A DNA stretch of 64,000 bases, from positions 186,001-250,000 of the forward strand of contig JAWLAI010000007.1 in NCBI GenBank assembly GCA_041395565.1, given 5' to 3'. Each line of letters opens with the position of its first letter. The first letter of the stretch is position 1. Below are positions 9,407-17,282 of the stretch, in pieces. Under the pieces are notes generated by a model, which saw only the letters and a program-made list of their open reading frames with translations, was not told the origin of the DNA and searched no databases. The stretch is from Pseudomonadota bacterium. GTDB lineage: Bacteria > Pseudomonadota > Gammaproteobacteria > UBA9214. The position numbers were made by a program, and so were the translations under genes.

Positions 9407-9868
9407 ATGCGAATACCCGAGCGATTGACAGCCTGGATGCTGGCGGTCTGTGCCGGCTTCATGGCCTGCGCATGCATCGCTGCGCCGGCCTTGGCTGCGG
9501 ATGAGAAACCCTTTGCCGAACACAAGGTGGTACTGCAGATCAGCGACGATGATCCTTCCAAGCAGACGCTGATTCTCAACGTGGCAGGAAACCTGCTCAA
9601 GGCATACGGCACTGACAAGGTCGATATCGAGATCGTGGCCTTCGGCCCGGGGGTACGCCTCATGTTCGCGGAAAACGTCAACAAGGACCGCATCGGCGGC
9701 CTGAGCGCCGACGGTGTCCGCTTCGCTGCCTGCAGCAACACGCTCGCCAAGATGACCGGTGCACTCGGCTACGAACCCGCACTCAATCCTGACGCCGTCA
9801 AGGTCAAGGCGGGCGTCGTACGCATCCTGGAGTTGACGGAACAGGGCTACACCCTGGTGAAACCCTGA
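9407..9868 (+). CDS. Periplasmic DsrE-family protein
   Basis: 153 residues with a signal peptide cut near ALAADE (residue 30), then a DsrE domain: HKVVLQISDDDPSKQTLILN, EIVAFGPGVRLMF, a conserved Cys in FAACSNTL and the ending QGYTLVKP. ATG 9407 is preceded by AGGAGA. A putative sulfur carrier or sensor in the periplasm, paralogous to the protein at 8603-9082 and to the C-terminal domain of the anti-sigma fusion. The porin gene follows 81 nt downstream. Confidence 0.83.
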   Translation: MRIPERLTAWMLAVCAGFMACACIAAPALAADEKPFAEHKVVLQISDDDPSKQTLILNVAGNLLKAYGTDKVDIEIVAFGPGVRLMFAENVNKDRIGGLSADGVRFAACSNTLAKMTGALGYEPALNPDAVKVKAGVVRILELTEQGYTLVKP

Positions 9869-9949
9869 TCGGGTAGCCGGACCGGTCTGCAGGGAGCGAT
9901 CCCACACCGTGGGCAGCCCGTTATCACATTACAAACTGGAGGATTATTC

Positions 9950-11306
9950 ATGGGGAATTACACGTTGAGGCAGGCAGCCCTGGCAGCTGTCGTTACCGGG
10001 GGGATGCTGGCAGGTACGAGTGCCCAGGCGGCCAACTGGCTCATGCTGCAGGGCACCGAGCCAGCCGGCGCAGCGGAACGCGCGAAAGTGTGGGGATTCG
10101 TGCAGGTCCAGTACCAGAAGGATTACAGCGATCCCAATGCAGCGGGCGCCTACATCCCGCCCAAACTCATCGGTCCGAATCTGGACTCGCAGTCCGCCTT
10201 CAATGTCAACCGTGCCCGCATCGGCGTGCGCGGCAGCAACTTCCCGCTGGACAGCAAGACCAATTACTTCCTGTTGCTGGAAATGGGCAACAACGGCATC
10301 ACCGCGCCGGGCAACAGCTTCGTCAAGGCCACCGACGCGAGCGTGACCTTCAGTCATGTCCCGGGCGCCCGGATCCGGGCCGGCCTGTTCAAATACCCCG
10401 GCGCCGAGGAAGGCCTGCAGGCGATCCACGTCTTCGACTACATCAATTTCACCAAGGTGACGAACGAGCTGCTGCTCGAGCGGTTCCCCAACAAGGCCTA
10501 CACGCCGGACATACCCGCGCAGCCGCTGCCGACGAACCGACCTCAACGGGTTCGATGAAGGTGTGGGCGCATTCCGTGATGTCGGCGTCCAGGTATTCGA
10601 TTCCTTCATGGTCGGTCCGGACAAGGACTGGGACCTCAGCTACGCGTTCATGATCGGCAACGGCAACGGCCTGAACTTCTCGGACACCAACGGCGGGAAG
10701 GATTACTACCTCTATCTCTCCGCCGAAAAGGTATTCGGCGGCAGTGGCCCCTGGCGCGAGGGGATGAAGTTCTGGGTCTGGCACCAGGACGGCAAACGCA
10801 CCGCCGACCTGACCAACGACAGCACGGCCAATCCGGTCGAGTATGACCGCAAGCGTTCCGGCCTGGGCTTCAAGTATCTGAAGAAACCCTATCGCTTCAC
10901 GGCCGAGTACATGACCGGCAAGGGCATGATCTTCGTCGGCCCCAACAACCCGGACTTCGACTTTACCAATGCAGCCCAGGGCGATCCGACCGCGGCGAAC
11001 AGCGGCGCCTTCGCGAAGGCGGATGGCTGGTATGTGGAAGGCGGCTGGTACATCCCGAACACCAACTGGGAACTGGATGTCCGCTATGACTACTACAACC
11101 GGCTCAAGAACAGCAGTCGTTTCGAGTTCGAACGCAAGCGCTGGACCCTGGGAACACAGTACCACTTCAACAAGAAGACCCGCATCGCGATCAATTACGA
11201 GATGAACGATGACGAGGCGCCCGGCTTCGCCCCGGGCACCGGCCCCAATGATAACCTGGACGGCCTGGACAACCGTCTCGCCGTGCAGTTGACCGCGATC
11301 TTCTAG
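9950..11306 (+). pseudogene. Phosphate-selective porin (OprP/OprO-like), single-base frameshift
   Basis: An outer-membrane barrel of about 451 residues after frame repair: signal peptide ending near TSAQA (residue 26), an AKVWGFVQVQYQKDYSD first strand, RARIGVRG, and a C-terminal Phe (VQLTAIF). The family is the OprP/OprO anion-selective porins. The frame breaks at the CC dinucleotide at 10537-10538; dropping one C gives a continuous PTNDLNGFDEGVGAFRDVG. Without repair the product stops at 10558. AAACTGGAGG before ATG 9950 is a good ribosome site, and a strong terminator follows. Confidence 0.78.
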
Positions 11307-11335
11307 TGGTCCTGCCGCAGTCGCTCCTGGTCCAG

Positions 11336-11361
11336 ACCCGGCCACCGGCCGGGTTTTTTTT
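11336..11361 (+). terminator. Rho-independent terminator after the porin
   Basis: Perfect 8-bp stem ACCCGGCC/GGCCGGGT with an ACC loop, then a run of T to 11361. The following 296 bp up to the dioxygenase stop show nothing I can support. Confidence 0.88.
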
Positions 11362-11657
11362 ACATCCACGCCGCCGACCCGGCCGCACCTGCGCGCCGGG
11401 CAAGACACCAACGGTTAGGGCCGGGATTACCGCCAGGGTTGCCGGCGCAGCCGGAATGCCACCCGCATGCGGCCGGCGTGGCGAATGTGGCAGCAAGCGC
11501 GTCCGCTGCACGGCCATGCCGACGTATCATTTGCCGCTGTGCCAGCGGTACGCGACAGGGGACCGCAACGCAGGCAGTGATGGCGGCCAGCTCTCGCGGG
11601 GGGCTTTGCACCCCATCCGGTTCGCGCAGCGCCTACAGCCGGGCGCATGCAGGGCAT

Positions 11658-12599
11658 TCAACCCAACTTGCCGTGGCAGTGCTTGTATTTGCGGCCGCTA
11701 TTGCAGTAACAGAGCGCATTTCTGCCAATGTGCTGCGTGGTTTCCCCCATGTCGATATCACTCTCGCCCACCGCCCAGTCGAACAGATGCCGATATTTCT
11801 TCGGCACCCTGAGAAATTCATCCTCATCCACCAGCAGCGGTTTGTGCTTGTTGTAGTTGATGGCATCCCTGAACCAGTTTCTCGAATAGACGCAATACAG
11901 CATCGGACGGACAATGTCCGAACGGTTGGCCGCACCCGCATGCAGCACGCGGTAATCGTACAGTATGCATGACCCGATCGCGCAGACGAACTCCTCGCCA
12001 TCCCCCAGCCCTGGATCGTCATGCCTGACCGTCGTCGTGTGGGTGCCGGGCCAGATCCGGGTACAGCCAGTCAGCTCCGTTATCGGCACCAGCGGTATCG
12101 CGACCGTGATCGCGTAGGGCGGCGGATAACGCAGCCATTGTTCACCAGCGTCCCGATTGGTTTTGGTAACGTAGATGTTCGCCATGTCCCTGTGAATGTG
12201 CTGATCAGGCGCGCCTGGGAGCGAGAACACGGAGCCCATGCTGTTCATGATCATCGATTCATCGAGCAGATATTGCAGCAATGGCAGCAATCCCTGATTG
12301 GCATAGAACTGTTGATCGTTGAATGCGCCAGCGAGGTGCAGCGGTATCATGATTCTCTTGTGCCCGACACCTTTTGCATCGTGGAAATCGGACATCTTAC
12401 GCCTGCTTTCGTCGACGAGATATTTTGCGTATCGCACCTGGTACTCAGCGTGCAGCTGCTGAATATATTCCGGGGCAAACGCATTCCTTACGAGCAGGAC
12501 GCCCTGCTCCAGGAACCGCTCCGCCCCGCTGCTCAAGCGGGTTGACTGTGAGACATCATCGACGGGTTGCAATCCGGACAGATCAATTTCAGGTATCAC
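11658..12599 (-). CDS. Phytanoyl-CoA dioxygenase-like Fe(II)/2-oxoglutarate oxygenase with C-terminal SEC-C zinc motif
   Basis: 313 residues. The double-stranded beta-helix carries the facial triad (H-x-D in IHRDMANIYV and a distal His in DYRVLHAGAANRSD, with an Arg that would bind 2-oxoglutarate). The last 25 residues are a SEC-C motif (IGRNALCYCNSGRKYKHCHG), a CxC...CH zinc knuckle more often seen in SecA and nucleic-acid-associated proteins. GTG start at 12599 with an AAGGA site 9 nt upstream; a possible TATACT -10 lies just before it, so it may have its own promoter. Located 196 nt downstream of the LeuRS paralogue on the same strand. The substrate is unknown; an aminoacyl-tRNA or free amino acid is an inference from context. 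Confidence 0.72.
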   Translation of the reverse strand: MIPEIDLSGLQPVDDVSQSTRLSSGAERFLEQGVLLVRNAFAPEYIQQLHAEYQVRYAKYLVDESRRKMSDFHDAKGVGHKRIMIPLHLAGAFNDQQFYANQGLLPLLQYLLDESMIMNSMGSVFSLPGAPDQHIHRDMANIYVTKTNRDAGEQWLRYPPPYAITVAIPLVPITELTGCTRIWPGTHTTTVRHDDPGLGDGEEFVCAIGSCILYDYRVLHAGAANRSDIVRPMLYCVYSRNWFRDAINYNKHKPLLVDEDEFLRVPKKYRHLFDWAVGESDIDMGETTQHIGRNALCYCNSGRKYKHCHGKLG

Positions 12600-12795
12600 G
12601 CCTCGTATCCTTTTTTATGGTTTACGGATTTTCAGGGGAGTATATCAGCCCCGCGCCAGGATCACAGTCCAACCACCCCGCCCAGCCGCATCGATATGTC
12701 TCTGATTATCGCGCCTTCCGCAACAGGGCTCTTACGCACCGCACCAGTCCACATTTGCGGCAAGGCCCCGCCCGGCAACAACCCGCAAATTCGCA

Positions 12796-14955
12796 TCACG
12801 GTCGCTTGCAGCCGCTGTTCTCATTCGGCGGCAACCGTGACATGGACACGGGCTCGCCATGTCCCATCCGTTCCCATATTTCCTCACACGTAAACGGCGC
12901 GAACACGCTGAACAACATGACAAGGCGTTCGAAGTCGTCAGCGTTTTTCGAGCCATGCCGTTCGCCGCCGGCAGATGCTTGCCTTGCAACCCGCAAACGC
13001 CTGCGCAGCTGCTCCAGCCTGGCCTCAATCAACGCCAGCGCCGCATGCGGCCGGTAATCCTGGATGAGGCCCGCCACACGCCGCGTGAACGCCGAGCTCT
13101 GCCGGGAATCCGGCCGGTTCATCCCGGCTGCAGCATGACCGCGCAGCATTTCCGCCGTCGACTCGAAGCGCCGTAACAGCCGAACCGCAGGTTCTAGCAG
13201 CGCTGGCGTCCATTTGATCGGTTTGCCCGGCGCAGCGGCGCGACATACGGCAATACGCAGCGCATCAGGACCGTATTCTTCCAGCAGCCGGTCTAAGCCA
13301 TGATCGGCGCCATTGCGCTTGCCGATTTTACCTGCTTCATCCATAACCAGGTCATGGCCTGCATATGCACGGATGATCTCCGCGTCTTCTAGGAGACCCT
13401 CCGATTTGAGAAACCACCCGATGAAGCGATAGACATGCAAATAGGTATAAGTGTCGTACCCCGCGTGGTAATGATCTACCGGGAACCAGCCATTCGAGCG
13501 GCAGTCGACAAACGGATTTGTGCGCAGATCCTTTGACGGTGCCGAGAGAAAGCACCAACTGTCATCGAGATAGCAGTCCAGGGTGTAGGGTTCCGGTCGC
13601 GCAGGCCGCCGGCAGCTCGGACAGCTGACATGATTGGCCGCCATAGCCGCAGTCATACCGCCAGGCGCTGCCGCACTGAAGGGCAGCGCATCATACGGAA
13701 TTGCCACGGTCCCGCAGTGGGCGCAATCCACCAGCGGCAGCGGCGTCCCCCAGCGTCTTTCCCTGGAAACCGGCCAGTCATGCACCTGATAGCGCGTCAC
13801 CGGTGTCCCGTGCCCGCTTGCATCGCCGCGCGCATGCGGTGCATTGCAGTCACGGGCAGCAAGGGCTGCCGCGGCATACCTCTCTCCGTCGCTGGCCGGC
13901 GCTTTGCAGGCACATATCCGCGCACCGGAGCTGACGGCCAAGTGGTTGACCGCCCACACCGGTATGGTTCGCTCGCACCCCGGCACGCAGACCCGGATGC
14001 CCGTATCGAACCCGCCGCGAGTTGCCCCGGATTTGTTGCGCCGCCTGATTCGTTCCGGCGGCAGAGCAGCGCTCATGGCCCGGCAGCGTTTGTCATAGTC
14101 GCCTGCCGTGACGGCCTGATGCCGTGACGGGCACGCCTCGAGCAGCACACGCACCGCCGGATGGCCGCAGGCACTGGCAATATAGTCCACGTCTTCGATC
14201 CGCAAGCCAACCGGCACGAAGACCCGCAGCGTTCCGTAGGCACCCGCAGCGGTGACCGCCGGCAGTTCGACTGCGGTACCCTGCAGCGCTCCGATATGTC
14301 CACGCATCAGCCTGCGGGACCGCACGGACCACCGGTCCAGTGCATCAATCCCTGCCAACAGTTGCTCGGTCGCCGCGGTCAGGCGGATAAACCATTGCGC
14401 CGTATCGCGCCGCACAGGCGGGTTGCCGCAACGCCAGCAGGATCCGTTTACGACCTGCATATCGGCCAGAACCGTGCCGCAAGACTCACACCAGGTTGCC
14501 GGCAATAGCTTGCGGTAAACGTAACCCGCTTCGAAGAGTTTCAGGAACAGCCACTGTGTCCACTTGAAATACTGTGGATCCGATGTGGTTTTGACCCGAT
14601 GCCAATCGTAGCTGATGCCCAGGTTCCGCAGCGTCCGGGTCATGCACTGGATGTTCGCCAAGGTCAGACTGTCTGGCGTCGTGTTAGCCGCCTCCGCTGC
14701 CAGCTCGTTGGGCAGGCCGAAGGCATCGAAATTGGTGGTGTAGAGCACATCATGCCCGGTCAGCCGTTTGAACCTGGCCATGACATCGCCAAGTACATAG
14801 TTGCGGGCGTGTCCGACATGCAACGCGCCGCTGGGAAACGGTGCACTGTCAAAATTGAAGAACTTGCGCTGTCCCGGCGCATCCGGTGCCGCGAAACACT
14901 GCAAGGCGTCCCAGCGCGCCAGCCACTTTTCTATGACGGCCTGTGTATGGCTCAT
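12796..14955 (-). CDS. Divergent leucyl-tRNA-synthetase paralogue (class I aaRS), editing site degenerate, C-terminal domain absent
   Basis: 719 residues against about 860 for normal LeuRS. Class I signatures: HVGH (about 45-48, HIGH-like) and KIGKR near 543 in place of KMSKS, keeping both lysines. A zinc module CESCG...CWRCG is present near residue 165-190, and WGTPLP in the core. The CP1 editing region is present but the Thr-rich TTRPDT motif reads VPVGLR, and the PAHDERD motif reads PASDGERY, so hydrolytic editing is probably lost. It stops right after the helical anticodon-binding bundle (EEIWERMGH), without the C-terminal domain that grips the long variable arm of tRNA-Leu. ATG 14955 lies 37 nt after the 3' end of an interrupted tRNA gene on the same strand. 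A private tRNA substrate is inferred. Confidence 0.85.
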   Translation of the reverse strand: MSHTQAVIEKWLARWDALQCFAAPDAPGQRKFFNFDSAPFPSGALHVGHARNYVLGDVMARFKRLTGHDVLYTTNFDAFGLPNELAAEAANTTPDSLTLANIQCMTRTLRNLGISYDWHRVKTTSDPQYFKWTQWLFLKLFEAGYVYRKLLPATWCESCGTVLADMQVVNGSCWRCGNPPVRRDTAQWFIRLTAATEQLLAGIDALDRWSVRSRRLMRGHIGALQGTAVELPAVTAAGAYGTLRVFVPVGLRIEDVDYIASACGHPAVRVLLEACPSRHQAVTAGDYDKRCRAMSAALPPERIRRRNKSGATRGGFDTGIRVCVPGCERTIPVWAVNHLAVSSGARICACKAPASDGERYAAAALAARDCNAPHARGDASGHGTPVTRYQVHDWPVSRERRWGTPLPLVDCAHCGTVAIPYDALPFSAAAPGGMTAAMAANHVSCPSCRRPARPEPYTLDCYLDDSWCFLSAPSKDLRTNPFVDCRSNGWFPVDHYHAGYDTYTYLHVYRFIGWFLKSEGLLEDAEIIRAYAGHDLVMDEAGKIGKRNGADHGLDRLLEEYGPDALRIAVCRAAAPGKPIKWTPALLEPAVRLLRRFESTAEMLRGHAAAGMNRPDSRQSSAFTRRVAGLIQDYRPHAALALIEARLEQLRRRLRVARQASAGGERHGSKNADDFERLVMLFSVFAPFTCEEIWERMGHGEPVSMSRLPPNENSGCKRP

Positions 14956-14992
14956 TGTATGCTGCAAGGCAAGCGGTGCATCCGGGGCAATG

Positions 14993-15198
14993 TGGTACGC
15001 CTGACGGGAATTGAACCCGCTTCCCCGGGTGAACAGCCCGGTGCTCTTCAACCTCAAGTCATCATTTACCGGTTCACAGGGCTGACAGCCAGCATGTCCG
15101 CGCACCACCATCAACGAAATGGCTACTTCCAGCGGCTGGACCGCTCACCCATCCATGCAAACAGCGACCCTCGATCTTTGCCATTGAGCTACAGGCGC
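14993..15198 (-). tRNA. tRNA-like gene interrupted in the D-loop by about 129 nt; anticodon position reads GUU
   Basis: The two outer parts (15198-15181 and 15051-14993) join into a 77-nt class I cloverleaf: acceptor GCGCCTG/CAGGCGT (first pair G-U), U8 A9, D-stem GCTC/GAGC with A14-A-T-G18-G19, anticodon arm CCGGG-CTGTTCA-CCCGG, 4-nt variable loop, T-arm GCGGG-TTCAATT-CCCGT, A73 and an encoded CCA. The 129 nt at 15180-15052 sit right after G19; both junctions carry GG. The insert contains small hairpins (AGCGG/CCGCT at 15131-15145) but is not group-I-like. Unusual marks: C37, a G1-U72 wobble pair and A73 with an Asn-type anticodon. It lies directly upstream of the LeuRS paralogue. It could be a degraded tRNA, but every stem is intact. 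Confidence 0.6.
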
Positions 15199-15204
15199 GC
15201 AGCT

Positions 15205-15217
15205 AAATTCGATACTA
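15205..15217 (-). promoter_or_regulatory. Candidate promoter of the interrupted tRNA/LeuRS-like operon
   Basis: On the minus strand TAGTAT (15217-15212) sits 13 nt before the tRNA 5' end, placing transcription start near 15205. The -35 is weak (TTTCTC-like). The rest of the 319-bp gap up to tRNA-Ser holds GC-rich inverted repeats but no gene I can support. Confidence 0.35.
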
Positions 15218-15490
15218 GCAGCACACCCGACGCGGAGAAACCGGAAGGACCTGTCAGAGGGCCAACTCGAGCGCGGGATAGGGCTCACCGGCAGCTTGAC
15301 GGATACGGCGCCCGACGGGGCCTTATCCCCCTGTCCGGGAAGGCGGGATGATTCGGCGCTGCGCGCCTCACCCCTGCGGGGCCGCGTCGCTCGCTCCGGC
15401 GGTCGCCGGCTCAGCCTGCGTCGAATACGGCAGTCCTGCCGGCTTGTGGAACCGGGTTTCAAATCCGCACCCCGCCCCTGAAGACACAGA

Positions 15491-15506
15491 CGCCCCAACA
15501 GGGGCG
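15491..15506 (-). terminator. Hairpin after tRNA-Ser, possible terminator
   Basis: Stem CGCCCC/GGGGCG with a 4-nt loop, 12 nt beyond the tRNA-Ser CCA end on the minus strand. Only a mixed T-rich tail follows, so confidence is modest. Confidence 0.45.
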
Positions 15507-15517
15507 CATATGTTGAT

Positions 15518-15610
15518 TGGCGGAGAGGGAGGGATTCGAACCCTCGTAGCCCGGTAATGGGCTCAACCGATTTCGAGTCGGTGCCGGTGTGACCGCTTCG
15601 GTACCTCTCC
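15518..15610 (-). tRNA. tRNA-Ser (CGA)
   Basis: Complete 93-nt class II tRNA including an encoded CCA. Acceptor GGAGAGG/CCTCTCC, anticodon arm ACCGA-CTCGAAA-TCGGT giving anticodon CGA, a long variable arm (GAGCCCATTACCGGGCTAC) and a canonical TTCGAAT T-loop. It reads UCG serine codons. Confidence 0.95.
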
Positions 15611-15827
15611 AGTGAACTCGCGTGGATGATCCACACTACAAGCCGGCGTGTAGAATCTGCCGATCCGGTGACGGATAGGCTATTATAACCACACATGTAT
15701 CAGGGAAATAGACTGACCGCCCATGCCTGAACCAGCGCGACAACCTGTCCTGCCGCTCGCGCGCGTGCCGCGACCCGGCCGGGAGGCACATTCTAGCGCA
15801 TGCATCACCGTATCTGCCACGGGCGGC

Positions 15828-17213
15828 ATGAAACTGATCCTGCTCGCGTGTCTGCTGCTCTCGGCCTGCGGCCGTACCCCGTCGCTGCTGGAGCAGGTCC
15901 AGCAGTCGAACCAGCTTGTCGTCATCACCCGCAACAGCTCGACCACCTACTTTGTCGGTCCTGACGGTCCGACCGGATTCGAATACGAACTCGCCCAGCG
16001 CTTCGCGGACTATCTCGGCGTGGAACTGCACGTCGTCATCCCGGCAAACTTCAACGACATCCTGCCCCTCATCGCCCTCGGCGACGCACACCTGGCGGCG
16101 GCCGGCCTGACGGTGACCGCCAGGCGCCGGGAAAAGGTCCGCTTCGGGCCGTCCTACCATACCATCACACCGCAGCTGGTCTACCGCAGCGGCACGATGC
16201 GGCCACACTCCCTGGCAGACCTCGACGGCACGCTCGAGGTGCTCGCCGGCAGCAGCCACGAGGAACTGCTGGAGGAGTTGCAGCAGCAATATCCGGCGCT
16301 GGCATGGCAGGCCAACAAGGAGCAGGACAGCGAGGAACTGCTGGAGATGGTCTGGCAGCAGTTGATCGACTACACGGTCGCCGATTCCAGCGAACTGTCC
16401 GTCACCCGCCACTTCTACCCGGAACTGGAACCCGCCTTCGACCTCGGCGCGCCGCAGGACGTGGCCTGGGCCTTTCCGCCGACCGAGGACACCAGCCTGT
16501 ACCTTGCAGCCGTCACCTTTTTCAACAAGATCCGGCACAACGGCATCCTGGCACAGCTGGTCGAACGCTACTTCGGCCACGTCGAGGATTTCGACTACGT
16601 GGGAACACGGCGCTACCAGGCTCACGTCGAGCAGCGCCTGCCCACCTTCCGTTCGGCTTTCGTCGAGGCGGCCGCTGCCGTGGGCATGGACTGGCGCCTG
16701 CTGGCGGCCATCGGCTACCAGGAATCCCACTGGGACCCGGATGCCGTGTCACCGACCGGCGTCCGCGGCCTGATGATGCTGACCCTGGATGCCGCGGAGG
16801 ATCTTGGCATCGATGACCGGCTCGATCCGGCGCAAAGCATCCACGGCGGCGCGGAGTATCTGGCGCGCATGCTGGCACGGATTCCCGAGCGCATACCCGA
16901 ACCCGACCGCACCTGGCTGGCACTGGCGGCCTACAACGTCGGCCTCGGACATCTCGAGGATGCACGCATCCTCACCGTGAAGAACAAGGGCGATGCCGAC
17001 AAGTGGGTGGACGTGAAAAAGAACCTGCCCTTGCTGAGCAAGAAGAAGTGGTTTCAGCAGACCCGCTACGGCTACGCCCGCGGGCGCGAACCGGTGCGCT
17101 TCGTGGAAAACATCCGCACCTACTACGATATCCTGGTCTGGCTGACCGAAAAGGAAAACCCGTCGGTCAACGTACGGCGCGATCCGCTGCAGTTCGGCTC
17201 ACCGGCGCTGTAG
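15828..17213 (+). CDS. mltF: Membrane-bound lytic murein transglycosylase F
   Basis: 461 residues from ATG 15828, which starts a lipoprotein signal with lipobox LLLSACG; an upstream in-frame ATG at 15723 would spoil the signal. Residues 25-260 form a periplasmic solute-binding-like (SBP_bac_3) domain (QLVVITRNSSTTYF, GFEYELAQRFADYLGV). Residues 280-440 form the SLT catalytic domain with the Glu in IGYQESHWDPDA, and GVRGLMMLTLDAAEDLGI and LALAAYNVGLGH downstream. This is the standard MltF layout; it cleaves peptidoglycan to 1,6-anhydro products at the outer-membrane inner face. Confidence 0.93.
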   Translation: MKLILLACLLLSACGRTPSLLEQVQQSNQLVVITRNSSTTYFVGPDGPTGFEYELAQRFADYLGVELHVVIPANFNDILPLIALGDAHLAAAGLTVTARRREKVRFGPSYHTITPQLVYRSGTMRPHSLADLDGTLEVLAGSSHEELLEELQQQYPALAWQANKEQDSEELLEMVWQQLIDYTVADSSELSVTRHFYPELEPAFDLGAPQDVAWAFPPTEDTSLYLAAVTFFNKIRHNGILAQLVERYFGHVEDFDYVGTRRYQAHVEQRLPTFRSAFVEAAAAVGMDWRLLAAIGYQESHWDPDAVSPTGVRGLMMLTLDAAEDLGIDDRLDPAQSIHGGAEYLARMLARIPERIPEPDRTWLALAAYNVGLGHLEDARILTVKNKGDADKWVDVKKNLPLLSKKKWFQQTRYGYARGREPVRFVENIRTYYDILVWLTEKENPSVNVRRDPLQFGSPAL

Positions 17214-17282
17214 CGACGCTGTCGCTGGATAAAACACCAATAGGGTGCACGGCCTGGAATATACGGCGTACGCGGTGCGCGG

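Noticed and set aside
15052..15180. D-loop insert as a group I intron
   Set aside because: Too short (about 129 nt), in the D-loop rather than the anticodon loop, and no P3-P7 core is recognisable.
15438..15475. CGGGTTTCAAATCCG hairpin with a TCA-like loop, suggestive of a selenocysteine tRNA anticodon arm
   Set aside because: No 8-bp acceptor, D-arm or long variable arm pairs around it, and the flanking GC-rich repeats do not give a cloverleaf.
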